A DNA stretch of 64,000 bases from contig NZ_CP016503.1 of assembly GCF_001693335.1 (NCBI RefSeq), positions 1 through 64,000 of the forward strand, in the 5' to 3' direction. This DNA comes from Helicobacter enhydrae (GTDB lineage Bacteria; Campylobacterota; Campylobacteria; Campylobacterales; Helicobacteraceae). How positions within the stretch are numbered: position 1 is the first letter of the stretch; the number at the start of each line of letters is the position of its first letter. A program made the translations under genes and the position numbers. The notes under the pieces are model-generated. The model searched no databases, had not been told where the DNA came from, and saw only the letters and a program-made list of their open reading frames with translations. Positions 1 through 8,935 of this stretch are shown one piece after another.

Positions 1-836
1 GGCAATATGGTCAATCCTTTGGCACTATCTTTGGCAAAAGAAGCTTATATTTTTATGCGTGGGGGTGTGGCAGTGCGTATATGAGTCGCGATGCTTTTGT
101 TTTGGAGTTGAGCTCTCCTTTTGTGGGCAATGCAGGAGTGGCTCTAGCATCGGCATTGGGGAGCGATGTCATCCTTTGCGGTCTAGATTGTGGCTATATT
201 GAGGGGCATAGCAAACACGCTCAAGGAAGCTACTATGGAGATGAGGGGGTGCAAATACCCAAAGACGCCTTTGAGGTGAGGGGCAACAAAGACAAAAAGG
301 TTTTTTCAAATGCGATTTATGCACTCTCTAGCAAAATGATGAGTTTGGCTTTTGGCTATTATAAGCCCAATTTGGTGCTCAATCTTGGGAGCGGGGCTTG
401 GATCGAGGGGAGTATGAGCGTGGAGGTCGGTAGCTTCTCGCTCAAAGAAAAAACCAAAGATGAGAAACAAAAAGCCATCGAGCAAATCAAATCAATGTTT
501 GCCCCAAATGTGGATTCTGTAGATTTTGGGGCTTCTTGCAATCGCGTTTTTGATTTTGTGCAAGAGCTTAGGGAGATATTGAGGACACACATCACAACCA
601 AACCCGAGCTTTTTGCCCTCATCGATAGAATCAATGCAAAATGCTTCGCCAAAAGTGCCAGTGATCCTTTTGTGGGGATTTTGCTTGAGGGGAGCGTGTA
701 TCAGATGTTGCAGAATCTAATGATGTGCGTGTTGCATTATCCGCATTTGGATATTTCCAAACTTTATGTGCGATGTGTGGATGAGGTGTTGATCGCACTT
801 GACAAAATGGCAATGCGATTGAAGATGATGCTTTGA
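1..836 (+). pseudogene. Maf-type motility accessory / glycosyltransferase-like protein (DUF115), 5'-truncated, frame broken
   Basis: This is the C-terminal part of a Maf / MptE-like (DUF115) protein; in Campylobacter and Helicobacter these act in flagellin glycosylation and motility. The gene runs in from before the window. Bases 1-80 read in one frame (residues like VNPLALSLAKEAYIF) and the rest in another (FVLELSSPFVGNAG, then ILCGLDCGY and a GSYYGDE segment typical of the family core). The switch lies near base 80, so a single-base indel breaks the frame. The longest intact part starts at ATG 81 and stops at 836. The tail is mostly helical and poorly conserved. Family assignment rests on the LCGLDCGY region; exact function is inferred. 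Confidence 0.72.
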
Positions 837-894
837 GAAAATGTGAGTTTGAGTTAAAATGATGTTTTGAAACGCAAATCCTTGAGGGGTAGTG

Positions 895-1746
895 ATGTTA
901 AAGAAAATCAAAGATTTTAATGAGCTTGTTGCATTTGAGCATACGATTTTTTCTGTACCTTTTATGTTGGTAGCCCTTGTGTGTGCCTCCTTGCAAAAGA
1001 ATCAATCGATGTGGATGGGTGCAGATGTTTTGATTTTGTGTGCTTTGGCATTGGTTTTTGCACGCAATTTTGCGATGGCTTTCAATCGCTATGTAGATCG
1101 CGATATTGATGCACTCAATGAACGCACTCAAGGACGCCCAAGCGTTGATGGGCGTGTGAGTGAAAAACAAATGCTAATCCTTATAGTTTGCAATGCTGCG
1201 GGGTTTATTTTGGTAAGTTTTTTTATCAATCAGTTGGCTTTTTTGCTTTCTATTCCTTTTTTGTTTATTTTAGGAACTTACTCTTTCATGAAGCGTTTTT
1301 CTTACCTTGCACATTTAATGTTAGGTTTAAGTTTGGGTCTTGCACCAACTGCTGGAAGTATCGCTATATTGGGGGATACCATTGTGGTGTATCGCACTCT
1401 CAATAGGCGTATTGTTTTGGGTGGCTGGTTTTGATTTGCTGTATTCTTTACAGGATATTAAATTTGATCAAAAGCATAGACTTCATTCGATTCCAGCAAT
1501 TTTTGGTGAGGGCAAAACGCTGAAAATTTCAAGAGTGTTTCATAGCTTGACTATTTTGTTTTGGTTTTTTTTATGCAAGAGTTTGGGTTTGGGGTGGTTG
1601 CATATATTGCCCTGATAGTTTGTGCGTTGATTTTGCTCTATGAACAATGGTTAGTCAGTAGGGATTTCAAAAATATCCCCAAAGCCTTTTTTGTCACAAA
1701 TGGTTATTTGGGCTTTGTGTTTTTGTGTGGCGTAATGCTTGATTGA
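895..1746 (+). pseudogene. ubiA: UbiA-family prenyltransferase (4-hydroxybenzoate polyprenyltransferase-like), two frameshifts
   Basis: Membrane prenyltransferase that attaches a polyprenyl chain to an aromatic acceptor in quinone-type pathways. The first Asp-rich motif is in NRYVDRDIDA and the second in YSLQDIKFDQKHR, both diagnostic of UbiA; several hydrophobic segments follow. The reading frame changes near 1400 (before IPLWCIALSIG) and again near 1570, and the last part (LIVCALILLYEQW) ends at TGA 1744-1746. ATG 895 has GAGGGG about 6 bases upstream; GTG 892 is also possible. The gene leads a run whose order (ubiA, two small genes, psd, nadA, nadC) matches H. pylori. Restored length is about 283 residues, normal for the family, so sequence error is likelier than true loss. 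Confidence 0.85.
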
Positions 1747-1758
1747 GGAGTGAATAGA

Positions 1759-2300
1759 ATGGAATTTTTAAGAGAGTGTCGAGAGTGTGGTATTGAAACC
1801 CGAATCGTTGAGAGTGCATTAAAAGTCGATGTCAGACAGGTTGAAAAAATTGGCGGAGAGACTTATGAGGAATATATCCAGCTCAATAGAGTGCAGGAGA
1901 GTGGGATTGAAAGATGGCTCAAACACGCTAAGGGTAGGGATTATGATGGAGATGAATTGATGCTTGATTTGCTTGTCGAGATGTTCAAAAAGATAGAAAA
2001 ACTAGAAAAAATGCTCGCACAAACTCAAGACAATCTGCTAACTTTGCATCAGCAGATCACAACTTCTCATATTGGGCATGGGGTGCTGTGCTTCCAAGAA
2101 TCGGTTTTGAAAAAGGGCGGGATTTATTATGGTCGTTTGTTTTTGCCGTTTTTCCAGAAAAAATTATGCCCTGCTATTTACAAGCCCATAGTGCACAAAT
2201 TGCAAAAATTATCAAAATGGGTGACTCAAATACGCGACAATATGACACTTATGTAGTAGAATGCGAGCGTATTGGAATTCGTGCTAGAAGAGAGGGATAA
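1759..2300 (+). pseudogene. Conserved Helicobacter hypothetical protein, one frameshift
   Basis: Unknown function. The N-terminal part (about 110 residues, from MEFLRECRECGIE) is charged and helical, with a likely coiled-coil in LVEMFKKIEKLEKML. The frame then shifts near 2090, and the natural continuation is VLPRIGFEKGRDLLWSFVFAVFPEK to the stop at 2298-2300, giving about 180 residues. ATG 1759 is preferred because AGGAG lies 8 bases upstream; an in-frame GTG at 1750 is less well placed. It occupies the position I recall as HP1359 in H. pylori, between ubiA and another small gene, which argues that it is a real conserved gene. Confidence 0.6.
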
Positions 2301-2303
2301 TGA

Positions 2304-2830
2304 ATGATATGGATTGAGCAAAATTTGGGGATTGTGTTTAGTGTTTTGATTGGCATTGCATCGTTCCTTATTTTGCTTTATGTCCATATCAAAGATTCGG
2401 AAACTTCCAAGCGTTTGGATAAGTTTGAAATCTCTATAGACAATCTGCACGATGAGGTCTATAAGCTTCAAAAAATGATCAAAAAAATACAAGGGGAACA
2501 AGAGGAGAAACACTTGAGATTGTCCATCAAGTGGAGGCTCAAACCAAAGATATGATTTCCACTTCACTCAGTCGCACTTATGAGCATTTGGAGAGTATCG
2601 AACAAAGGGTGAATGATGAAATCAAGGTCGCGGTGGATAATTTGAGTAACCTTGATGATAAGATTAGAGGTTTGGAATTTTCTCAGCAATGCAAATGGCG
2701 TCGATGAGAAAAGATTTTGAGCCTCATTGATGAAGGAAGAAGTGTGGATTATATTGCCAAAGCTTTGGGGATCACAAGGGGTGAGGTGGAGCTTTTTTTG
2801 CAACTTTCAAATATCACTTATAAAGGTTAA
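2304..2830 (+). pseudogene. Small membrane-anchored coiled-coil protein, frame broken
   Basis: Starts at ATG 2304 after GAGGGA. It has one N-terminal membrane segment (IVFSVLIGIASFLILLYVHI) and then a long charged coiled-coil. The first frame runs to a stop at 2555, but the coiled-coil plainly continues in another frame (VHQVEAQTKDMISTSLSRTY). A further pair of compensating shifts near 2685-2715 is needed to read through to a C-terminal helix-turn-helix-like end (SVDYIAKALGITRGEVELFL) that stops at 2828-2830. Restored length is about 175 residues. The position corresponds to HP1358 of H. pylori. Function unknown; the C-terminal HTH-like segment is what I see, not a demonstrated DNA-binding domain. 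Confidence 0.6.
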
Positions 2831-2835
2831 ATCAA

Positions 2836-3614
2836 ATGAATAAAAAAATCTCAAGAATCTTTGGAAAATTTGCCTCCTATCCCTTTCCGACGCAAATCCC
2901 AGCAAAACATCAATCAAGCCTATGTCAAGCTTTTCAAACTTGATATGAGCGAGTTTGATGATCCCAAAAATTACAAACGCTCAATGCTCTTTTTACGCGT
3001 GAGCTCAAGAAGCATCGTGCGTTTGATCAATCTCAAGATGTTTTGATTGCACCTTGTGATTCTTGTGTGATGGAGCAGGGGAGGGTCGAGCACAATAAGG
3101 CATTGCAAATCAAAAAGATGACTTATTGTGTGAGCGAGTTTTTGGGCGAGGTGATCGATCAAGGATATTCTTATCTGAATCTTATCTTTCTCCTAGAGAT
3201 TATCATCGTTTCCACGCCCCTTGCGATATGGAGATCGTGGAAGTTAGATATTTATGGAGGGGAACTTCTGCCTGTCAATCCCCCTCATTGCGTAAGAATC
3301 ATAATTTGTTTATTCGCAATGAGCGTGTGGTGGTCGTCGCACGAGATAAAAATGGTAAGCTTTTGTATTATGTGGCGGTGGGGGCGTTGAATGTGGGGCA
3401 GATTGTTTTGCATTTTGAGCCGCGATTGCAGACAAATGCCAAAGCAAATGAAAATCTCCATTTTGTCTATGAAACCCCGATCGCACTGAAAAAGGGGGTC
3501 GAGATGGGAATGTTCAAAATGGGTTCAACGATTGTGTTGTTTGCTCAAGGCATTGATTCTCAAGTGCAAACTCATCAGAAAATTAGATTTGGTGATAGAA
3601 TCGCCATTTTTTAA
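2836..3614 (+). pseudogene. psd: Phosphatidylserine decarboxylase, several frameshifts
   Basis: Makes phosphatidylethanolamine from phosphatidylserine at the inner membrane. The pyruvoyl-generating cleavage motif is near the C terminus in FKMGSTIVLF (GST), and the conserved SYLSPRDYHRFHAPCDMEI segment lies upstream in the same final frame. The beginning (MNKKISRIFGKFASYPFPTQ) starts at ATG 2836; at least three frame changes (near 2875, 2990 and 3165) are needed to join the parts. The gene is flanked by the nadA and HP1358-like genes exactly as in H. pylori. As the main route to phosphatidylethanolamine it is expected to be needed, which favours sequencing error over decay. Confidence 0.85.
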
Positions 3615-3626
3615 TCGGAGATTTTT

Positions 3627-4629
3627 ATGCAGAACAAAATCAGAGCTTTGATTGATAGACTTGATGGGTTGCTTGTGGCACATTATTATCAAAAAGACGA
3701 AATAGTTCAGATTGCAGATTTGTGTGGGGATAGCTTGGAGCTTGCGCGCAAGGCGAGTGAAAGCTCAAAAAGTTTGATTGTGTTTTGTGGGGTGGGGTTT
3801 ATGGGGCAGAGTGTCAAGATTTTGGCTCCCCAAAAGCGTGTGATTATGCCAAAAATCGCCTGTTGCTCAATGGCAAGAATGATTGATAGTGAATATTATG
3901 ATGAAAGTCTTGCATTGATGGAGGAGTATGGAATCAGCAGAAATGAGATTTTCCCTATGACTTATATCAATTCTAGTGCAGAAGTCAAAGCAAAAGTAGG
4001 GGAAATGGGGGGAGTGGTTTGCACGAGTGCGAATGCGGGGAAAATCTTTGAATACGCCCAAAAACAAGGCAAAAAAATCTTTTTTTTGCCTGATCGGTGT
4101 TTGGGGCTGAATCTTGCAGATAAATATCACATCAAATCGGCAGTTTTGGGGGTTTCTAGCAAGGAGGAGGTGCTTGAGGCTAGCGTGATTTGCTACAATG
4201 GATTTTGCTCTGTGCATCAGCTTTTTACCCTCAAAGATATTGAGTTTTCGTGAAAAATTCCCTGATATTTTGATCGTCACACATCCTGAATGCACTCCTG
4301 AAGTGGTGCGAAATTCTGACTTTGTGGGCTCAACAAGTCAAATCATCGCTTATGTCCAATCTCTAAGCCCCAATCAAAGAGTGGCGATCGGAACGGAGTT
4401 TAATCTCGTCAATCGTTTGCGTCAGCCTTATAATGGGGTGAATTATACTTATGTGCTTTCTGCGACAAAGCCTGAATGCCCCACGATGAATGAAACTTCT
4501 CTTGAGGATATTTATAGGGTTTTGCAAGCTTACAAAATTGGTGAATTTTGCAATGAGATTAAGATTTCTCAAGAGACTGCGGTGTTTGCAAAAAAGGCTT
4601 TGGATAAGATGATGGAACTCTCGCTATGA
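3627..4629 (+). pseudogene. nadA: Quinolinate synthase NadA, one frameshift
   Basis: Condenses iminoaspartate with dihydroxyacetone phosphate to quinolinate, an early step of NAD synthesis, using an oxygen-sensitive 4Fe-4S cluster. Conserved features seen are [14 protein letters not shown] near the start, cysteines in IACCSMARM and GFCSVHQ, HPECTPEVV, GTEFNLVNRL and the late ATKPECPTMN cysteine. The first frame stops at 4253; the second carries on from about 4250 to the stop at 4627-4629, giving about 333 residues, normal for the family. One base appears gained or lost near the AGTTTTCGTG stretch at 4244-4253. It overlaps nadC by 4 bases, so the two are translationally coupled. Confidence 0.9.
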
Positions 4630-5461
4630 GCTTAGGGCAGAAATATTTCTCACAGCAGATTCAAGCATTTTTGCAAGAGGCTCTAGATGAGGATTGGGGG
4701 AGGGGGGATTTGTTTGAATTGATTGCTCAAGATAGGGAAGTTCAAGCAAAAATCATTGCCAAGAGTAGTGGGATTTTTTCGGGCGAAAAGTATCTTGGTG
4801 TTTTGTGTGGAATGGTGGGGGTTGGTTGCAAGTTTGAAAGACACGATTGTGAGGCTTTCAGAGAGGGGGACACTCTAGTGGAGTTGAGCGGTAGTAGTGT
4901 TATGATTTTGAAAATCGAGCGTGTCGCACTCAATATTTTGCAACATAGTAGTGGTATCGCAACTCAAACTCATACATACGCCCAAAAATCAAAGATTATC
5001 CTGCAAAACTTTTGGACACACGCAAAACACGCCCATTACTTAGGGCATTGGAAAAGTATTCTGTGCGGAATGGTGGGGGATTCAATCATCGTTTTGGGCT
5101 AGATGATGCACTGATGCTCAAAGACACACATCTAAAATGTATTCAAAATCTTGCAAAATGTATCAAAGAAGCAAGGGACAAACTGCCGATGACAACCAAA
5201 ATCGAAATAGAATGTGCGAATCTGCAAGAGTGCCGAAGTGCTTTTGAGGCAGGGGCAGATGTCGTGATGTGTGACAATATGGAGCCTGTGGAGATTGCAG
5301 AAGTTGTGAGGCTAAGGAATGATTGCTATATATTTTTAAGCAAGTGGAAATATTACTTTGGATAATATCCAAGAAATGCCAAAACAGGCGTGGATTATCT
5401 CTCAAGCGGGAGTTTGATACATCAGGCAACTTGGTTGGATTTGAGTTTGAAAATTTTGTAG
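4626..5461 (+). pseudogene. nadC: Nicotinate-nucleotide pyrophosphorylase NadC, two frameshifts
   Basis: Converts quinolinate and PRPP to nicotinate mononucleotide, the step after NadA. The first frame (to 5102) shows the N-terminal domain including ALDEDWGRGDLF and the IATQTHTYAQK segment. The second carries DTRKTRPLLRALEKYSVRNG, the signature PRPP/quinolinate region with KDTHLK and IEIECANL. A third frame after about 5330 gives NITLDNIQEM and ends SSGSLIHQATWLDLSLKIL with TAG at 5459-5461. Restored length is about 279 residues. Frame changes are near 5005 and 5330. The complete set of conserved motifs argues that the true gene is intact. Confidence 0.88.
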
Positions 5462-5793
5462 TTTGCTTGTGGTTTTGATATACCTGTTGAGGTTTGTGGA
5501 GATAAAATTTATCTACGCAAAGTCTAAGTGCCTTTGACATCTTGTGCAGGTTTTGCGAAAACTCATATCAAATATCGTTTCCCTTTTTCTTACAAGAAGC
5601 ATCAGGTGAAGCTTAAAAATAGATTTGCTATGCTTGAGAAGTTTGAAATGCCACAAGGTGATAGGTATTTAAAATCTGTGATTAAAAAATGTAAGTTGAG
5701 ATATAATAAAGACAATACAAAAATGTTTTGACGAAAGTTAATCAAATTGATAAAAGAAATCCTTCTAGATTATTTTGAAACCAAAGGAATATA
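5462..5793 (+). other. Gene-poor junction with an unrecognised short ORF
   Basis: This 332-base stretch separates the conserved ubiA-nadC block from the surface-modification island. One frame has FACGFDIPVEVCGDKIYLR, a stop at 5525-5527, then an open stretch (5528-5731, GTG start, 67 codons, lysine-rich, containing KLKNRFAMLEKFEM). The two parts are in the same frame, so it may be the remains of one gene. I do not recognise a family; a degraded glycosyltransferase-like gene is only a guess. AAAGGA at 5783 is the ribosome site of the next gene. Confidence 0.35.
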
Positions 5794-7489
5794 ATGCTTT
5801 TTTCTTATCCACTAGATTGCGATTTGCTTAGATTGAAAAAGAAGGCATTAAAAAGGCAACTTTTAGATTCTCTAACAGATTCTAGCATACAAAAAAATAT
5901 TGCTATTTTGGGTGGTTCTAGCACGAAAGAAGTGCGTGATATGCTTGAGTTGTTCTTGCTTGAAGCGTGCCTAAATTTTATGAGAGTCAATACAATAAAT
6001 TTTATGAAGATGCGATTTTTGAAAATGATGAACTAGATGCCTTTAAGCCAGATATAATCTATATTCATACAACTTTTTTTAATTTGCGTTTTGATCATAC
6101 CGAATTTGAAAAATATCAAAATATTTGGCAGAGTTTAGATAAAAAATATCAATGTGCTATAATCCAAAACAATTTTGAATTACCACCCTATAGAATTTAT
6201 GGCAATCTTGATGCGACTTTATCAAATGCAAAAACTCATTATATCAATGCTTTAAATGCTGATTTTAATAAAACTATTTGTGAGACATCAAACCTTTATC
6301 TCCACGATATTTGCTATCTTTCTGCAATGTTAGGATTAGAAAAATGGTATGACTTCTCTTTGTATGCAAGGACAAAATATGCCCTAAGTCTTGATTGCAT
6401 ACCCCATTTGGCGTGGAGTCTTAGTCATATCATTAAAGCAATTTTTGGAATCAGCAAAAAAGCTTTAGTGCTTGATTTGGATAATACACTTTGGGGCGGT
6501 GTGATTGGTGATGATGGCTTAGAAGGCATACAAATTGGGACAGAAACGGCACTTGCAGAAAGCTATACCTATTTTCAACAATATGTTAAAGAGTTAAAAG
6601 AACGCGGTGTTATATAAAGCGTGTGTTCCAAAAATGATATGGAAAAAAAATGGTTTTAGTCATCCTGATTGCATTCTTAAGTTAAAGGATTTTGCAAGTT
6701 TTCAGGCAAATTGGGATTTGAAAAGTGAAAATCAAAACAAGCACAATTCCATAACTTAATTAGAAAATTAAAAATCCAACAAAAAAATCAAAAAATTGGA
6801 GGTGAACCCCACTATAGGATTAGAAAATGTATTTGATTTTATTACACATATTGATAGAAATGGTTATTTTGAAAGTGTTTTTGTTTCACAAGAAGATATT
6901 GATAGAAATGCCTATTATGAGCAAAATAAAGCAAGAGATGAGGGCAGTAACAACATTTGCACATTATGAAGATTTTTTGCAAAGTTTGCAAATGAAAGCA
7001 GAGATTAAGCCATTTCATACGCTTTATATGGAACGCATTGCACAACTCACTAACAAAACAAATCAGTTTAATCTCACCACCAAACGCTACACTCAAGCAG
7101 AATTAGAATCCATTGCCAAGAATCCTAATTTCATTACACTTTATGGGAGACTATGCGATCGTTTCGGTGATAATGGATTAATTGCATTGCTAGTAGCAAG
7201 AATTGTGCAAAATTGTGCCCATATTGATTTATGGCTTATGAGTTGTCGTGTGTTAAAGCGTGGAATGGAATATGCGATGCTTGATTCTTTGATTGAATAT
7301 GCAAAAGAAAAGAAAGTTGAAATACTTTTGGGTTATTACTATAAAACGCAAAAGAATGCGATGGTGGCTCATCTTTATGAAGATTTTGGATTTGTTCTAA
7401 AAGAGCAAAATGGGGATGACAGCATTTGGCAGCTAGAAATCAGTAAATACCAGCCAAAAAAATTTTTTATAGGAGTGAATAATGACTAA
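5794..7489 (+). pseudogene. FkbH-like HAD-IIIC phosphatase / glyceryl-ACP loading protein, decayed
   Basis: FkbH-type proteins take a three-carbon unit from 1,3-bisphosphoglycerate, dephosphorylate it and load it onto an acyl carrier protein. The HAD motif LDLDNTLWGGVIGDDG is clear near 6475, and the C-terminal GNAT-like part has the typical NKTNQFNLTTKRYT (about 7050) and AHLYEDFGF. The frame is broken near 5970, by an in-frame TAA at 6615-6617, and again near 6650. The segment 6730-6800, where the family has its second acidic HAD motif (DDNPxER), is replaced by A-rich sequence with no such motif. That loss is harder to blame on sequencing than a single indel. Its last 8 bases overlap the ACP gene, as in FkbH-ACP operons. 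Confidence 0.8.
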
Positions 7490-7735
7490 GAAATACTTCA
7501 TGCACGAGTGCAAGATATTTTTAGAGATATTTTTGATGATGATGAACTCATTATCACAGAATCTAGCAATAGTGAGGAAATTGAGGATTGGGATTCTTTG
7601 AATCATGTTAATTTGGTCGCATCGATTGAAAAAGCATTTGGTATTAAGTTTGCACTAGGAGAGCTTCAGGAGCTTAAAAATGTTGGAGAAATGCTAGATC
7701 TTATTTTGAAAAAGATAGGGGAAAAAGAGGGTTGA
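7482..7735 (+). CDS. Acyl carrier protein (island-specific), start displaced by one missing base
   Basis: Small acidic four-helix carrier whose serine in the DSL motif (EDWDSLNHVNL) receives 4'-phosphopantetheine. The uninterrupted ORF is 7508-7735. However, ATG 7482 (GGAG at 7472-7475, GGAGTGAATA before it) overlaps the FkbH stop and would give MTKK, then after one extra A in the A-run near 7493 a natural ILHARVQDIFRDIF that joins the main frame. I therefore take 7482 as the true start and the gap as a one-base deletion. It is not the housekeeping fatty-acid ACP, judging by context between FkbH and MaoC genes; the partner acyl or glyceryl group is inferred. Confidence 0.82.
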
Positions 7736-7739
7736 TTGG

Positions 7740-8212
7740 ATGAATGCTTATGCATTTGATGAAATCCATATAGGACATACAGAAAGCTTTGAGATTTGTA
7801 TAACAAAAGAAAAAATGGATAGTTTTTTGCGTATTACAGGCGATATTAATCCTATGCATTTGGATTCTCAATATGCTAAAAAAAGTGGTTTTGAATCACG
7901 CATTGTATATGGAATGCTTAGTGCGAGTTTTTTATCAACATTTGCAGGAGTTTATTTACCAGGTAAATTTTGTCTTTTGCATGAAGTGGCATTGAAATTT
8001 TCAAATCCTGTATATGTTGGCGATACGCTAAAAATTACAGGCAGAGTAAGTGAAAAACAAGAAGCTTACCAGCAAATTACTATCAAGATGATTATTGAAA
8101 GGATTCAACGCGAAGGTGGCGGGGGGGGGATTTATGTGTAAAAACAAAAATTGCCAAAGGGTATATTAAGGCAGGTGTTTTGAAAAATTGTGATAATGAG
8201 GAGGAGAGTTGA
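7740..8212 (+). CDS. MaoC-like (R)-hydratase / hotdog protein with terminal poly-G switch
   Basis: Hotdog-fold MaoC dehydratase family: the catalytic-type stretch ITGDINPMHLDSQYA and GFESRIVYGML match the (R)-specific hydratase signature (Asp and His). It would hydrate or dehydrate an ACP- or CoA-bound acyl group. As written, the frame ends at 8141 just after a G9 tract (8121-8129). One more G would carry the frame on through DLCVKTKIAKGYIKAG to the TGA at 8210-8212, giving about 157 residues and overlapping the next gene's TTG start. The overlap supports the longer form as the functional one. The catalytic part lies before the tract, so the shift changes only the C-terminal strand. Confidence 0.78.
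8121..8129 (+). repeat. G9 homopolymer in the MaoC gene
   Basis: Nine consecutive G in the coding strand. G10 (or G7) restores the reading frame to the stop at 8210-8212; G9 stops at 8141. Such tracts vary in length by slipped-strand mispairing in Helicobacter and Campylobacter. Confidence 0.85.
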
Positions 8213-8935
8213 AAGATGTGGTTTTGATTACAGGTGCGAGTTCTGATTTGGGACTTGCACTTATTGATGCATTGGATTCACAAACGATGATCCTAGCACA
8301 TTATCATAGTCATAATGTTTTTAATGATTTGAAATTTAAAAATAAAAATATTATGCCTATCCAGTGTGATTTAAGCAATAAAGCACAGGTGTTGAGAATG
8401 ATAAAAGATATAGATTTATTGCATTGCCTAACAAAATCGTTCATTTTGCTGCTCCTAAAATCCATAATAGACATTTTAAAAATCTAACATGGGAGGATTA
8501 TTGTAATCATATAAAGATTTCTCTAGAATCCATCTTTTATATTCTTAATTATTTTCTGCCAAAACTAGTAAAAGATAAAAATACAATTGATAAGAAAGTG
8601 GTTTTTGTGCTCTCAAGTTGCACAAAAGGTATTCCGCCTGCTACGCTAAGTGATTATGTAACTACAAAATATGCACTTTTAGGGTTTTTGAAGTCCCTTG
8701 CTTCAGAATATAGAGAAAAAATATTCAATTTAATGCTGTATCGCCTTCGATGATCGAAACAAAATTTTTAGAAAATTTAAATGAAAAAATCATAGAATTG
8801 AATGCAAACCGCCACCCTTTAAAACGCAATGCAACACCCAATGATGTAATTCCTGCAATTTTATTTTTATTAAGTAAAAGTGCCAATTTTATTAATGGTG
8901 AAAATTTCACACTTTCTGGCGGAGAGGTTTTTTAA
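8209..8935 (+). pseudogene. Short-chain dehydrogenase/reductase (FabG-like), two frameshifts
   Basis: NAD(P)-dependent Rossmann oxidoreductase. The N-terminal cofactor site is LITGASSDLGLALIDAL; the acidic MPIQCDLSN follows. In the second frame (from about 8420) come the catalytic Ser (VVFVLSSCTKG) and YxxxK (DYVTTKYALLG). The third (from about 8745) gives SPSMIETKFLENL and a typical SDR end NFTLSGGEVF with TAA at 8933-8935. Frame changes are near 8425 and 8740. Start is TTG 8209 behind GAGGAG. It overlaps both neighbours, so it belongs to the same operon as ACP and MaoC; together they could reduce and dehydrate an ACP-bound acyl chain. Confidence 0.8.

Noticed and set aside
5967-6617. A separate HAD phosphatase gene
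   Set aside because: Its frame continues the FkbH gene from 5794 and its C-terminal part follows at 6827-7489; it is one broken gene.
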